Positions 40,057 to 49,141 of a stretch of DNA of 64,000 bases are shown here, piece by piece. Below the pieces are notes generated by a model that saw only the letters and a program-made list of their open reading frames with translations, did not search any database and was not told the DNA's origin. Where the stretch lies: the NCBI RefSeq assembly GCF_035610345.1, contig NZ_CP141212.1:2978501-3042500 (forward strand), in the 5' to 3' direction. Position numbers and translations under genes: made by a program. The stretch comes from Sinorhizobium meliloti (GTDB taxonomy: Bacteria; Pseudomonadota; Alphaproteobacteria; Rhizobiales; Rhizobiaceae). Every line of letters begins with the position of its first letter. Positions within the stretch are counted from its first letter, which is position 1.

Positions 40057-42144
40057 ATGAACGACATGTCGAAGTGGTATGCCGGGCGAGGCAAGCCGCA
40101 GCGCCAGGATGTCGCACGGCTGGAGCTGCCCGAGATAGCCGAAGCCGAGGCTGCGACACCCTTCGAAAGGCCGCCAGGGCCGAACGGAAAGGCAGACGCG
40201 GCAAGGCTCTCGGAGCGAAAGCAAGCATCGGCATCGGCCGATGCGTGCCGCGACGAGGGCGACGTTTCCAAGGTGGAAAGACGGCAGGCTCCGGGGCTGC
40301 CGCGAACAATCGAAAATGACCCGGGCCCGATGAAGCAGGACGACATTCGCCCGGTTGAACGCAGCGCAACAGGTGAAGGGCAAGCGAGCGAAGACGGCGG
40401 TGGCAGGAGCACGCTTCACAAGCGCATGGGACCGGCGAACTTCGCCGCCAGCCTGCACAACGGCATGGCCGCTGTCCGGCGCAACATGCTGATCGTCATC
40501 GCTTTCACCCTGGCCATCAACGTCCTCGTCCTAGCCATCCCGATCTATTTGTTCCAGATCTCCGATCGGGTCCTGACGAGCCGCTCGCAGGACACGCTGG
40601 TCATGCTGACGGTCGCCGTGCTCGGCGCCGTGGCGCTCCAAGTCATTCTCGACGCGATCCGCCGCTTCATCCTGATGCGCACCGCCGTCGAAATCGAGGT
40701 CCAGCTCGGCACACCGATCCTCAGTGCGGCAGCCCGGGCCTCGCTGCACGGAAGCGGCCGGGACTACCAGATATTGGGCGACCTGCAGCAGCTTCGCGCC
40801 TTCATCACCTCCGGCACGCTCACCGCTTTCCTCGACGCTCCGCTGACACCGCTCTTCGTGGTCGTGGTCTACCTCATACAGCCACAACTCGGCATGATCG
40901 TCATCCTGTGTTGTACGGTTCTGATCGTCATCGCCTATCTCAATCAGAAGGCGACGACAAAACCATTCAGCGAAGCCAATGCCTCGCTCGGCCGGGCCAA
41001 TTTCCATCTCGATTCGATGGCCCGCAACGCCCAGATCATCAATGCGCTGGCGATGATTCCGGAAGCAGTCAGAATGTGGGGCCAGGAGACGGCGGCCTCG
41101 CTCAAGGCGCAGGTCTACGCCCAGGACCGCAACATAATCTTCACCGGCGCATCCAGGGCCGTGCGGATGTTCACCCAGGTGGCGCTTCTCGGCTGGGGAG
41201 CGCATCTGGCGATGGAAGGACAACTGACCGGCGGCATGGTGATCGCCGCTTCGATCATTGCCGGGCGTGCGCTCGCGCCCGTCGAAGGAGCCATCGAGGG
41301 CTGGAACCAGCTCAATCACTCCCGCGCCGCCTATCAGCGCATCAGGCAGCTCTTGCTCACCTCGCCCTTGAACTTCCCGCGGCTGCGCCTGCCGAAGCCG
41401 GAAGGCAGGCTCGACGTCGAGCGCATCCTCTTCGTCCCGCCGCCGCAGAAGCGCGTAATCCTGAACGGCATCTCCTTTTCGCTGGCAAAGGGGGAATCGC
41501 TTGCGGTCATCGGCAATTCCGGCTCCGGCAAGACCACCCTCGGCAAGATGCTGGTCGGCTCGATACTGCCCACATCCGGCAGTGTACGCCTCGATCTCAT
41601 GGATCTGCGCAACTGGGATCAGCGCCAGTTCGGCGAAAGCATCGGCTACCTTCCCCAGGACGTTCAGCTCTTTCCGGGAACGATCAAGGCCAATATCTGC
41701 CGCATGCGCGAGGATGTGGACGATGGCATGGTTTATGAGGCGGCGGTGCTCGCCGATGTGCACGAACTGATCGCAACTTTTCCGCAAGGCTACGAGACCG
41801 TGGTCGCCGCTGACGGCGCCCCGCTGTCGGGCGGTCAGAAACAGCGCATAGCTCTGGCGCGCGCCTTCTTCGGCAATCCGAAATTCGTCGTCCTCGACGA
41901 GCCGAATTCGAACCTCGACAGCAATGGCGAGGCCGCACTTGCCCGCGCGCTGGTGCATGCGAGGAAGGAGGGCATCACCACTGTCACCATCACGCAGCGC
42001 CCTGCTCTCCTGCAATGTGTCGACAAGATCATGGTGCTGCACGAAGGCACCGTGGCGATGTTCGGCGCCCGAAACGAGGTGCTCGCCGCGCTTGGCGCAA
42101 AGGCCGAAGGCGACCGCGGGCAATCCCGCATTCACGGAGACTGA
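40057..42144 (+). CDS. Type I secretion system permease/ATPase
   Basis: 695-aa fused membrane-ATPase exporter of the PrsD/AprD type. Residues 1-about 130 are a charged, probably disordered extension; membrane domain about 135-420 (MLIVIAFTLAINVLVLAIPIYLFQISDRVL is the first helix and its signature); ATPase about 450-680 with Walker A IGNSGSGKTTL, signature LSGGQKQRIALARA and Walker B FVVLDEPNSNLD. The H-loop position reads ITQRP, with glutamine where histidine is usual. GGGGAG lies just before ATG 40057, which supports the long N-terminus. It is followed three bases later by the adaptor gene. The two proteins upstream are the likely cargo. Confidence 0.9.
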   Translation: MNDMSKWYAGRGKPQRQDVARLELPEIAEAEAATPFERPPGPNGKADAARLSERKQASASADACRDEGDVSKVERRQAPGLPRTIENDPGPMKQDDIRPVERSATGEGQASEDGGGRSTLHKRMGPANFAASLHNGMAAVRRNMLIVIAFTLAINVLVLAIPIYLFQISDRVLTSRSQDTLVMLTVAVLGAVALQVILDAIRRFILMRTAVEIEVQLGTPILSAAARASLHGSGRDYQILGDLQQLRAFITSGTLTAFLDAPLTPLFVVVVYLIQPQLGMIVILCCTVLIVIAYLNQKATTKPFSEANASLGRANFHLDSMARNAQIINALAMIPEAVRMWGQETAASLKAQVYAQDRNIIFTGASRAVRMFTQVALLGWGAHLAMEGQLTGGMVIAASIIAGRALAPVEGAIEGWNQLNHSRAAYQRIRQLLLTSPLNFPRLRLPKPEGRLDVERILFVPPPQKRVILNGISFSLAKGESLAVIGNSGSGKTTLGKMLVGSILPTSGSVRLDLMDLRNWDQRQFGESIGYLPQDVQLFPGTIKANICRMREDVDDGMVYEAAVLADVHELIATFPQGYETVVAADGAPLSGGQKQRIALARAFFGNPKFVVLDEPNSNLDSNGEAALARALVHARKEGITTVTITQRPALLQCVDKIMVLHEGTVAMFGARNEVLAALGAKAEGDRGQSRIHGD

Positions 42145-42146
42145 CG

Positions 42147-43499
42147 ATGCAAAGCGACAGGCGGAGCACCGAACCCCGAAATCCGGCGGAGTGGTATGCC
42201 GAGGTCCCCCGGTCGATCCGGCTCCACAGTCTGGTTGGCATGGCGCTGATCGCGATCTCCTTCGGCGGCTTCGGCTACTGGGCTTTCGCGGCACCGCTCG
42301 CCGCGGCAATCATCGCCCAGGGAAGCTTCGTCGCCAACGGCAACAACAAGATCGTCCAGCATCTGGAGGGCGGCATCATCGAGGAACTGCTGGTCGCCGA
42401 GGGCGACAAGGTCAAGGCCGGCGACATTCTCGTGAAGCTCGATCAGACGGTCGCCCGGGCCAACGCCCGTATGCTCAACCTCAAGCGTCTCCGCCTCGAG
42501 GCAGTCGTCGGGCGGCTGAGGGCGGAGGCGGTGGGCGAAGATGCCTTCAGCGTACCCGAAATCGTCGCCCGGCAGGCCGACGATCCCGACATTCGCGCCA
42601 TCATCGAAAGCCAGAACGTCAATTTTCAGAGCAAGAAGATCAAGCTGCGCGACCAGCTGAACCTGATCGACCAGAACATTCGTTCGCTTGAATTCCGGGC
42701 CCGAGGATACGCTCTGCAGCAGGCATCGTTCAACCGGCAGCTGGAGATTCTCAACGAGGAGCGTGAGGCCAAGAGCAAGCTCGCCGACAAGGGCCTGATC
42801 CGGCGCCCGGAACTCATGGCGTTGGACCGCGCGATCGCCGACGCGATCGGCGAGATCGGCCGGCTCGAATCCGAGGTCAAGGAGAGCTACACGCAGATCG
42901 ACCGCTACCGCCAGGAGGCGGTCATCGCCGTCAATACCAACAAGCAGGCGGCGCTCGACGGCCTCGAAGCGGCCGAGGCCGATCTCGACAGCGTACGCGA
43001 GCAGGTTCGCGAGGCGTCCGAAGTGCTCGGCCGCGCCACCATCCGTTCGCCTGTCGATGGCACCGTCGTACGCAGCTATTTCCATACGGCCGGCGGCGTC
43101 ATCGCAAGCGGAAAGCCGATCATGGAGATCCTGCCGGCCAATGTGCCGCTGATCATCGAGGCGCAGCTGCTGCGCACCGCCATCGATCAGCTCAAGGTCG
43201 GCGAAGATGCCACGATCCGGCTTTCGGCACTCAACCGCCGCACGACGCCGGTGCTGAAAGGCAAGGTCTTCTACGTCTCGGCGGATTCGATCGAGGAGGA
43301 AGTAGCCGGCGGCCAGCAGCGCGACGTCTATATCGTGCGCGTCGAAGTTCCGGCGAGCGAGATCGGACGCATCCACGGCTTTCACCCCGTGCCCGGAATG
43401 CCGGCCGAAGTGTTGATCACCACATCGGAGCGCACCTTCTTTGAGTATCTGACGAAGCCCATCACAGACAGCATGTCGCGCGCGTTCAAGGAGACCTGA
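42147..43499 (+). CDS. HlyD-family type I secretion adaptor
   Basis: 450-aa periplasmic adaptor linking the ABC exporter to an outer-membrane channel. One N-terminal membrane helix (about 28-50), then the first half-lipoyl strand GNNKIVQHLEGGIIEELLVAEGDKV, a long coiled coil (about 90-285), and the second half-lipoyl segment ATIRSPVDGTVVRSYFHTAGGVI. The C-terminal beta domain ends VLITTSERTFFEYLTKPI, the HlyD signature region. No TolC-type gene lies nearby, so an outer-membrane partner must be encoded elsewhere, as is usual. Confidence 0.91.
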   Translation: MQSDRRSTEPRNPAEWYAEVPRSIRLHSLVGMALIAISFGGFGYWAFAAPLAAAIIAQGSFVANGNNKIVQHLEGGIIEELLVAEGDKVKAGDILVKLDQTVARANARMLNLKRLRLEAVVGRLRAEAVGEDAFSVPEIVARQADDPDIRAIIESQNVNFQSKKIKLRDQLNLIDQNIRSLEFRARGYALQQASFNRQLEILNEEREAKSKLADKGLIRRPELMALDRAIADAIGEIGRLESEVKESYTQIDRYRQEAVIAVNTNKQAALDGLEAAEADLDSVREQVREASEVLGRATIRSPVDGTVVRSYFHTAGGVIASGKPIMEILPANVPLIIEAQLLRTAIDQLKVGEDATIRLSALNRRTTPVLKGKVFYVSADSIEEEVAGGQQRDVYIVRVEVPASEIGRIHGFHPVPGMPAEVLITTSERTFFEYLTKPITDSMSRAFKET

Positions 43500-43597
43500 A
43501 TGCAGGACGTCTATGGAAGCCGGTTTCGATCGGCGGAATATGCAAGTGCGCAAATCCGGTTCCGGCGCATCATTCTCGGGACCGCTTGGAGATCGCC

Positions 43598-44092
43598 ATG
43601 GCGGCTGCACAGGATGTGCTTTTGCTCGTTGGTCGCCTGAACTACGTGTGGACCAACACCGAAAGCCTGCTCATCTACGTGATCGCCCACCTTCTGGGGG
43701 TGGAAAAGGACGCGGCCATCGTCGTTTTCCTGACGCTGAATACGACGCGCGCCCGAATCGATCTGACAGAGCGCCTGGCGAAGCTGCCGCGGATCCCGGC
43801 GGCGACTCGCGACGAGGTGCTCGCCATTACCGTGCGGCTGAAGCAGCAATCGAAGATGCGCAACAAGTACAATCATTGCATCTACTCCGTCGACGAGCAG
43901 GGCGAGATTTCGAGCACGCAGTTGATGCGGCTCGTCGAAGGCGAGAAGGACGTGCGCTACGGCAAGGTCGAGCAGCTCGATGCCCGCGAGTTGGCGCGTC
44001 TCGACAATGCGGTTCGCGAGATCACCGATATCAGCAGACGTCTGTGGACGTTCATTCGATCGAGGCCGAACTTCGACGAGCGCTCGATATAG
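43598..44092 (+). CDS. Conserved-looking hypothetical protein
   Basis: About 164 aa, mainly helical, cytoplasmic, no signal peptide. It starts MAAAQDVLLLVGRLNYVWTN and contains NTTRARIDLTERLAKLPRIP and KMRNKYNHCIYSVDEQG. An in-frame upstream TTG adds four residues. The pattern of two long helices plus an RNKYNH-like motif recalls small proteins found by chance near many gene types, but no family is recognised. It follows the adaptor gene by about 100 bases and might be cotranscribed. Confidence 0.6.
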   Translation: MAAAQDVLLLVGRLNYVWTNTESLLIYVIAHLLGVEKDAAIVVFLTLNTTRARIDLTERLAKLPRIPAATRDEVLAITVRLKQQSKMRNKYNHCIYSVDEQGEISSTQLMRLVEGEKDVRYGKVEQLDARELARLDNAVREITDISRRLWTFIRSRPNFDERSI

Positions 44093-44233
44093 GGGAGCAG
44101 CCGAATACCGGCACTCGGTAGTTGTCCTTCGCAGTTGGACGGTGTATACTGAACGGAAGCATTATTGTATTCAATTATTCACTAACGTAACGATTTTGGC
44201 GCGTATCGAGTATATTGCCGCAAAGAGACGACA

Positions 44234-45451
44234 ATGACAGTCCACGTTATCGACTGCATCGAAGAATTTAAAAAAAATCATAGAAACTGGAACAAGATAT
44301 ATCGTTCAGATCCGGAAGCGCACGCTTTTCTCTCCTGGCCCTGGCTGCAGGAATACCTTCCGCACCGCGAGAGGTGGCTCATTCTGGCCTGGAAACACCG
44401 CGCCGCCGGAAAACGGTACGACGCGTTCCTGCCGCTCGAGCTGGCGACCTCTCAGGACGAGGACACGGGTCTCTTCGTCGACGAAATTCTGATGATCGGC
44501 AATTACGGAACCGGACGCACCGGCTTTCTCTGCGCACCTGGCCTTGAAAGCGAGGCGGCGGACGCATTCGCCGGCATCCTCGCGTCCGAAAACTGGACAA
44601 GCATCCGGTTCGACCGCTGCGGCGCGGCCTCGGCGCGGCTCGAACGGTTGCTCGATGCCTTTCCCGAAGGGGAGTTTGCGCGCGTCGACCCCGCCGACGA
44701 GGGAGAGAGGATCGACGCCTGCGGGCGTCGCCTCCGCAGTATGCTTCTCAGAACCCTCACGGGCAGGAACCTGCGCGACTGCCTCAATCGCCGCAGCCTG
44801 GGCATCGTCTTGGAGCGGGCGGTGGCGCTGCACGCCTTTGGCGACTTCGACGGAGCCGAAGCGGGCTATCGGCAGTTGATCCGCACCGTTCCGGGACATG
44901 TCGAGGCGCGCTGTCGCCTTGCGCATCTCTTGAGCGACGTGGGCGAATATGGGGAGGCGGAGCATCTTTATCGCACTTTGCTGCCGGCAGTGCCGAACGC
45001 GGACGACGTTCTCCATTGGCTCGGCGACACGCAAATGGCGCAGGCATTCTACCGCAAGGCGGGCAAGACGTTTCAAGAGCTGCTTGCCCGCTACCCGCAT
45101 CGAGGCATCCTGCGCTACAAACTCGCGGTCGCGCGCTTGGCTTCGGGCCAAAGGGATGCCGCTGTCGCCACCTTCCAGAGCTTCCACGACATCGTATCCG
45201 ACGACGCGAACCACGTGCTCTGCAAGACGAGGGCACAGGAGATCCTGACCCGCCTGAGGGGTGTCGCCGGCATGGAGGAGCAGGATGAGGAGCAGGAGCC
45301 GGAGCAGGAGACGCAGGCGCAGGAGGATGCGATTCGGTTGACGGCAGCTGCGCAGCCGCTCCTGACACCTCTGCTGCCCGCGGGCTCATCCGCCCATCTG
45401 CATGCGAAACCGTCGACATATGGCTGGAAGGCCTCGAAATTGAAGCACTGA
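44234..45451 (+). CDS. Acyltransferase-like N-terminus fused to TPR domain
   Basis: 405 aa. Residues about 20-140 match the first half of the GNAT-like CelD/BcsL acyltransferase fold (FLSWPWLQEYLP, WLILAWKHR, YDAFLPLEL, LVDEILMIGNYGTGRTGFLCAPG), which should run to about 350 residues; the second half is missing. Residues about 185-335 form four tetratricopeptide-like helical pairs (LHAFGDFDGAEAGYRQLIRTVPGHVEARCRLAHLL). A Glu/Gln-rich stretch and a Pro/Ala tail follow. Likely a scaffold rather than an active enzyme. The AT-rich 140-base gap before it suggests its own promoter. Confidence 0.65.
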   Translation: MTVHVIDCIEEFKKNHRNWNKIYRSDPEAHAFLSWPWLQEYLPHRERWLILAWKHRAAGKRYDAFLPLELATSQDEDTGLFVDEILMIGNYGTGRTGFLCAPGLESEAADAFAGILASENWTSIRFDRCGAASARLERLLDAFPEGEFARVDPADEGERIDACGRRLRSMLLRTLTGRNLRDCLNRRSLGIVLERAVALHAFGDFDGAEAGYRQLIRTVPGHVEARCRLAHLLSDVGEYGEAEHLYRTLLPAVPNADDVLHWLGDTQMAQAFYRKAGKTFQELLARYPHRGILRYKLAVARLASGQRDAAVATFQSFHDIVSDDANHVLCKTRAQEILTRLRGVAGMEEQDEEQEPEQETQAQEDAIRLTAAAQPLLTPLLPAGSSAHLHAKPSTYGWKASKLKH

Positions 45452-45551
45452 AACCGGTTTCTGTCTGCATCCCGCCACAGCGGCGCGTGCTGCCGGGGCG
45501 CGCCCGTCGCTGTGGCATCTCGATCATGTTGATCCGAAACCAACAGGTTGG

Positions 45552-45596
45552 AGCGGGATGCGGGCGGAAACCGCACACAGTTTTCCGCATCCCGCT
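45552..45596. repeat. Dispersed rhizobial repeat (GCGGGCGGAAA motif), copy A
   Basis: AGCGGGATGCGG and CCGCATCCCGCT form a 12-base inverted repeat around GGCGGAAACCGCACACAG. The inner part matches, on the opposite strand, the element at 46903-46931. It lies between two convergent genes, where it could terminate both transcripts. Confidence 0.65.
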
Positions 45597-45601
45597 CTGT
45601 T

Positions 45602-46645
45602 TTACGAACGCTTCTGAATGATCCCGTAGACGACGTTACGGTTCGCACCGAACTGCACGCGCGCTTCGATGGCTTCCCTGTCGGCGCTGGCATGAATGAT
45701 CTGCCACATGTCGAACTCCGATCGAAGCAGCAGCGCCCAGTTCATGAAGGTTTCCATGTAGCCGTCGACATGGATGTCGCGCGCGAAATTGGCAAAAAGG
45801 AAGACCCCGTTGGGCTTCAGCATTTCCAGGCATCTCCGGGTGAGCTTCACCGCCACCTTTTCGGTCAGGTAGTCGTAAAGCCCGGCGGCATAGATGAAAT
45901 CGAACTGGCCGAGCTCCTGTGACCTGGTGAGAAGACTTTTGACCGACCCGTCGACTGCCTCGATGCGAGTTCCCATGAAGTCGCGCGCGATCGAACCGAC
46001 GCTCAGCGGATCCTGATCGAGGGCGACCCACCGTTTCAGGCTCCCCTCCCGCAAGGCTGCCGAGCGGTTGGCCTCACGCAGGTGCCCGGCGGCGATCGTC
46101 AGGATCTCGGCCTCCCCTCCCCGTGTCGCCGCGATCTCGTCGACATGGCGCGTCAGCAGGTCGCGCCGCTCCCGCACGGCCACCGAAGATGAGGCGTCCT
46201 TGGTGTAATCGTAGAGCGCTCGCCCGAGCGGCGTGGCCCTTGCCACATCCCCGGCAATGCTCGGATGTCCATAGATGAAGTCGAGCAACTGGGCATCGCC
46301 GGAATAACCCCGGGGCTTTTCGAACGACCAGCGCGTAAACGGGTCCTGCAGGAAGAAGTCCGACACCGTGTGATTCTGGATCAGCGGTATCAGCTCCTGC
46401 CAGACGCTCGGCTGATATTTATTGCGCACATCATGAAGAGACCCGGCAATCCGATGTATTATCTCCGCAGGGTCTCGCCGCTGTCCGAACTGTTGCTGCG
46501 CGATGTTCAGAATCAGCGCAATCTCGGCCTTTGCTGTCGCCAGCTGTTCTTCGTAAAACTCGATTCTCTGGGAATTGAATTCGGTTGCGATGGCGGCGGG
46601 CGTAATAAGGCTCTCGCCGTCTAGTACGATCTGAAATTGGCTCAC
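45602..46645 (-). CDS. SAM-dependent methyltransferase, PhcB-like
   Basis: About 347 aa. N-terminal helical domain with FTRWSFEKPRGYSGDAQLLDFIYG, the signature of PhcB-type proteins (PhcB of Ralstonia makes the methyl-ester quorum signal 3-OH PAME). A Rossmann methyltransferase domain follows (EILTIAAGHLREANRSA, VALDQDPLSVGSIA, FDFIYAAGLYDYLTE). The start is doubtful: GTG 46645 (MSQFQIVLDG) is preferred, because the longer frame to 46696 reads through a perfect CtrA-type site. It could make a fatty-acid methyl ester signal; substrate and product are inference. Confidence 0.7.
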   Translation of the reverse strand: MSQFQIVLDGESLITPAAIATEFNSQRIEFYEEQLATAKAEIALILNIAQQQFGQRRDPAEIIHRIAGSLHDVRNKYQPSVWQELIPLIQNHTVSDFFLQDPFTRWSFEKPRGYSGDAQLLDFIYGHPSIAGDVARATPLGRALYDYTKDASSSVAVRERRDLLTRHVDEIAATRGGEAEILTIAAGHLREANRSAALREGSLKRWVALDQDPLSVGSIARDFMGTRIEAVDGSVKSLLTRSQELGQFDFIYAAGLYDYLTEKVAVKLTRRCLEMLKPNGVFLFANFARDIHVDGYMETFMNWALLLRSEFDMWQIIHASADREAIEARVQFGANRNVVYGIIQKRS

Positions 46646-46659
46646 GCGTGACTCATCCG

Positions 46660-46675
46660 TTAACTGTTTGTTAAC
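46660..46675 (-). promoter_or_regulatory. Perfect CtrA-type box upstream of the methyltransferase gene
   Basis: GTTAAC-N5-GTTAAC reads TTAA-N7-TTAAC on both strands, an exact match to the binding consensus of CtrA, the cell-cycle response regulator of alphaproteobacteria. It ends 15 bases upstream of the preferred GTG start. Confidence 0.6.
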
Positions 46676-46731
46676 ATTATGCCCAGGACCCGGCACCGCG
46701 CCAGCCGGGTTTCAAGTTTTCGAATAATATG

Positions 46732-46965
46732 GTTAATAAAAACAGGTATTGGATTGTTTCAATACACTATTGAGCGCTCTTCTGATCTTTGACAATTCAG
46801 CAAAACTTAATTTGCCTCGACTATTGTGCCGGACGTTCCTGACTGTCTTCGTAGGGTGCTTGTTGGGATTGGATGGGGCGTGAAGCGACAAGGGCCGGAA
46901 AAGGAAAAGTGTGTGCGGTTTTCCGCCCGCACCACGCGTCTCAACTTTTTGGAATCGATTACGCT
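46732..46965. repeat. AT-rich promoter region and dispersed repeat copy B
   Basis: The region from 46730 to 46825 is AT-rich and probably holds the promoter of the GGDEF-EAL gene or of the methyltransferase. GGAAAAGTGTGTGCGGTTTTCCGCCCGCA (46903-46931) is the second, inverted copy of the repeat at 45552-45596, followed by a tail ACTTTTTGGAATCGATTA usual in this family. Confidence 0.55.
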
Positions 46966-47073
46966 TATGGTTTCAGGTCGAACCGATCTAAATCATCGTG
47001 ATCCAGGACGCGTCGATCGCCGCAAGGAGTTTCAGCCTAGCGGCGGGCGGCGCAAAGCGATTGGGATCGGTGC

Positions 47074-49068
47074 ATGAGGCACACGTTGGCCGAGGGAATT
47101 GAGATCGATCTGCAGGCGCAGCCGCCCAGACTGCAATCTGTAGAGCTGCAAACGCTCTATCGCAGAGAAGGCGAAGTCGCGCGCCGGACGGCGAGCCGCC
47201 AGGGCCTCTGGGTGGCCGTGGCCGTCTACCTGCTGTTCGCGGCCACGGATATCCTGCTCGTTCCCGACGTCGCGTTTTATGCAATCCTGGCGCGCCTTGC
47301 GGTGGGCGCTACGGCGATTGCCGCCATCGAGGTGTTGTTTCGGCTGAATGCCGAGACGAAGTGGTTCGATCTCACCTGCGCAGGCGCACTCGTGGCGGGT
47401 TATTGGGGTTGGCTGTTCCCGTCGCTGATGACCAGCCAGACCGAGAGTATTTCCTATTATATGATCTTTGGCGCGATATTCATGATGGGCGCCAATCTAT
47501 TCTTCAGTTTTCACTTTCGCCTGTCGGTCGTAACCTCGGGAATCGTCCTCGCCACGTTCTTTCTTGCCTTGGTATTCTATATACCGAAAAGCGTATCCTA
47601 TCAGGTCGCCTTCGGAACCTTCTACGTCTCGTGCTTCGTCTTCACGTCCTATGTGAACTGGAAGCTCAACCGGGAGCGCTACAAGGTCTTTCTCAATGCC
47701 TTCGAGGCGAAGATCCAGCAGAAGGAGGCCTCGGATCGCGGAAAAGCGCTGCTTCGGCTGTCGCATACCGATTCGCTCACGGGCCTCGACAACCGCCGCG
47801 CGGTCGACCAGAAGCTCCGGGACTATTGGAGCGACTGGCAAAGAGGCGGGAAGAGCTTTGCGGCAATCCTTATCGACGTCGATTTCTTCAAGAGATACAA
47901 CGACTTTTACGGCCATCAGGAAGGCGATCGCTGCCTCGTTCTCGTTGCCAATGCGCTGAAGGAGTCGATCGCGCCCTACGATGGGTCGATCGGCCGTTAT
48001 GGCGGCGAGGAATTCATCGTGCTGGCACGGCTGAAGACGCGGGAGCAGGCGGCCGATCTGGCGGAAGCCGTACGGCACAGCGTCGAGACCCTCGCGCTGC
48101 CGCACGAACAGCGCCGCGACGGCATGTCGATCGTGACGGTGAGCGTCGGCGCGGGTTTCACCCGCAACCAGATCGGTTCGAAGCTCGAGAGACTGATCCA
48201 TGAGGCGGATCGCGCTCTCTACGGGGCAAAGGCGAACGGCCGCAACTGTGCGCGCCTCTTCGATCCGAACGACCCGCAAAGCAGCGACGAGAGCGAGAAC
48301 ATCGCCGCGCTCCTGAAAATTGCGATCGACCAGAATCTCGTCTCACTCGTCTATCAGCCCATACGTGACGTCGCCACCGGCCGCGTCGACGCGGTCGAGG
48401 CCCTGATGCGGCTTAAGATGCTGGACGGCACGTCCGTCCCTCCGAGCCTTTTCGTGCCGATTGCCGAGCGGACCGGGGCCATCCTCGATCTCGGCCGCTG
48501 GGTGATAGGCGTGGTGTGCCAGGAACTCCTGGCAAGCGAGCATGTGCCCGTCGTCAGCGTGAACGTCTCGCCGATCCAGCTGAGATCGCCAGGCTTCGCG
48601 GCTTCGGTCGCAGCCATTCTCGGCGATACCGGCGTGGCCGGCAGCAGGCTCGCCTTCGAAATCACCGAGGGGCTCGAGATGGAGATGCATTCCGATATCC
48701 TGCGTTGCATCGCCGATTTGAAGACGCTGGGCATCAGGATATGGCTCGACGATTTCGGAACCGGCTTCGCCGGCCTGTCATGGCTGCGCCTGATCGACTT
48801 CGATACGGTGAAGATCGACCGATCGTTCCTTCACGATTGCGACACGCCCAAGGGCAAGGCGATGCTCAGGGACATTATCGGCCTGGTGCGAAACCGCGGG
48901 CACAAGATCCTGGTCGAGGGTGTCGAGACGGAGGAACAGCTCGCGCTCATGCGGCAATTCCGGATCGACCACGTCCAGGGTTTCCATGTCGGGCGACCCG
49001 CGCCTGCGCGAAATTTCCAGCCGCCCCCACCGACGGACAAGCGCCGGACCCGCGCGGGGCCGCATTGA
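47074..49068 (+). CDS. Membrane GGDEF-EAL cyclic-di-GMP protein
   Basis: 664 aa. The N-terminal membrane sensor has about six helices between residues 45 and 200. A GGDEF domain (about 225-385) has the active variant RYGGEEF and lacks an RxxD inhibitory site. The EAL domain (about 400-640) keeps VEALMRL, NVSPIQLRS, EITEGLE, LDDFGTGF and EGVETEEQ. Both active sites look intact, so it may make or degrade c-di-GMP. It sits downstream of the secretion and methyltransferase genes; a functional link is plausible but not shown. Confidence 0.88.
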   Translation: MRHTLAEGIEIDLQAQPPRLQSVELQTLYRREGEVARRTASRQGLWVAVAVYLLFAATDILLVPDVAFYAILARLAVGATAIAAIEVLFRLNAETKWFDLTCAGALVAGYWGWLFPSLMTSQTESISYYMIFGAIFMMGANLFFSFHFRLSVVTSGIVLATFFLALVFYIPKSVSYQVAFGTFYVSCFVFTSYVNWKLNRERYKVFLNAFEAKIQQKEASDRGKALLRLSHTDSLTGLDNRRAVDQKLRDYWSDWQRGGKSFAAILIDVDFFKRYNDFYGHQEGDRCLVLVANALKESIAPYDGSIGRYGGEEFIVLARLKTREQAADLAEAVRHSVETLALPHEQRRDGMSIVTVSVGAGFTRNQIGSKLERLIHEADRALYGAKANGRNCARLFDPNDPQSSDESENIAALLKIAIDQNLVSLVYQPIRDVATGRVDAVEALMRLKMLDGTSVPPSLFVPIAERTGAILDLGRWVIGVVCQELLASEHVPVVSVNVSPIQLRSPGFAASVAAILGDTGVAGSRLAFEITEGLEMEMHSDILRCIADLKTLGIRIWLDDFGTGFAGLSWLRLIDFDTVKIDRSFLHDCDTPKGKAMLRDIIGLVRNRGHKILVEGVETEEQLALMRQFRIDHVQGFHVGRPAPARNFQPPPPTDKRRTRAGPH

Positions 49069-49141
49069 TCGGGCCGACGGGCAAGGGCGGAGGGGACGCT
49101 CCCCCCCATCATCTTCGCAACCGCTGTACGAGCGCGGATCG

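Noticed and set aside
38169..40412. 747-codon frame antisense to the repeat protein
   Set aside because: Shadow frame; the plus strand has a good ribosome binding site and a coherent repeat structure.
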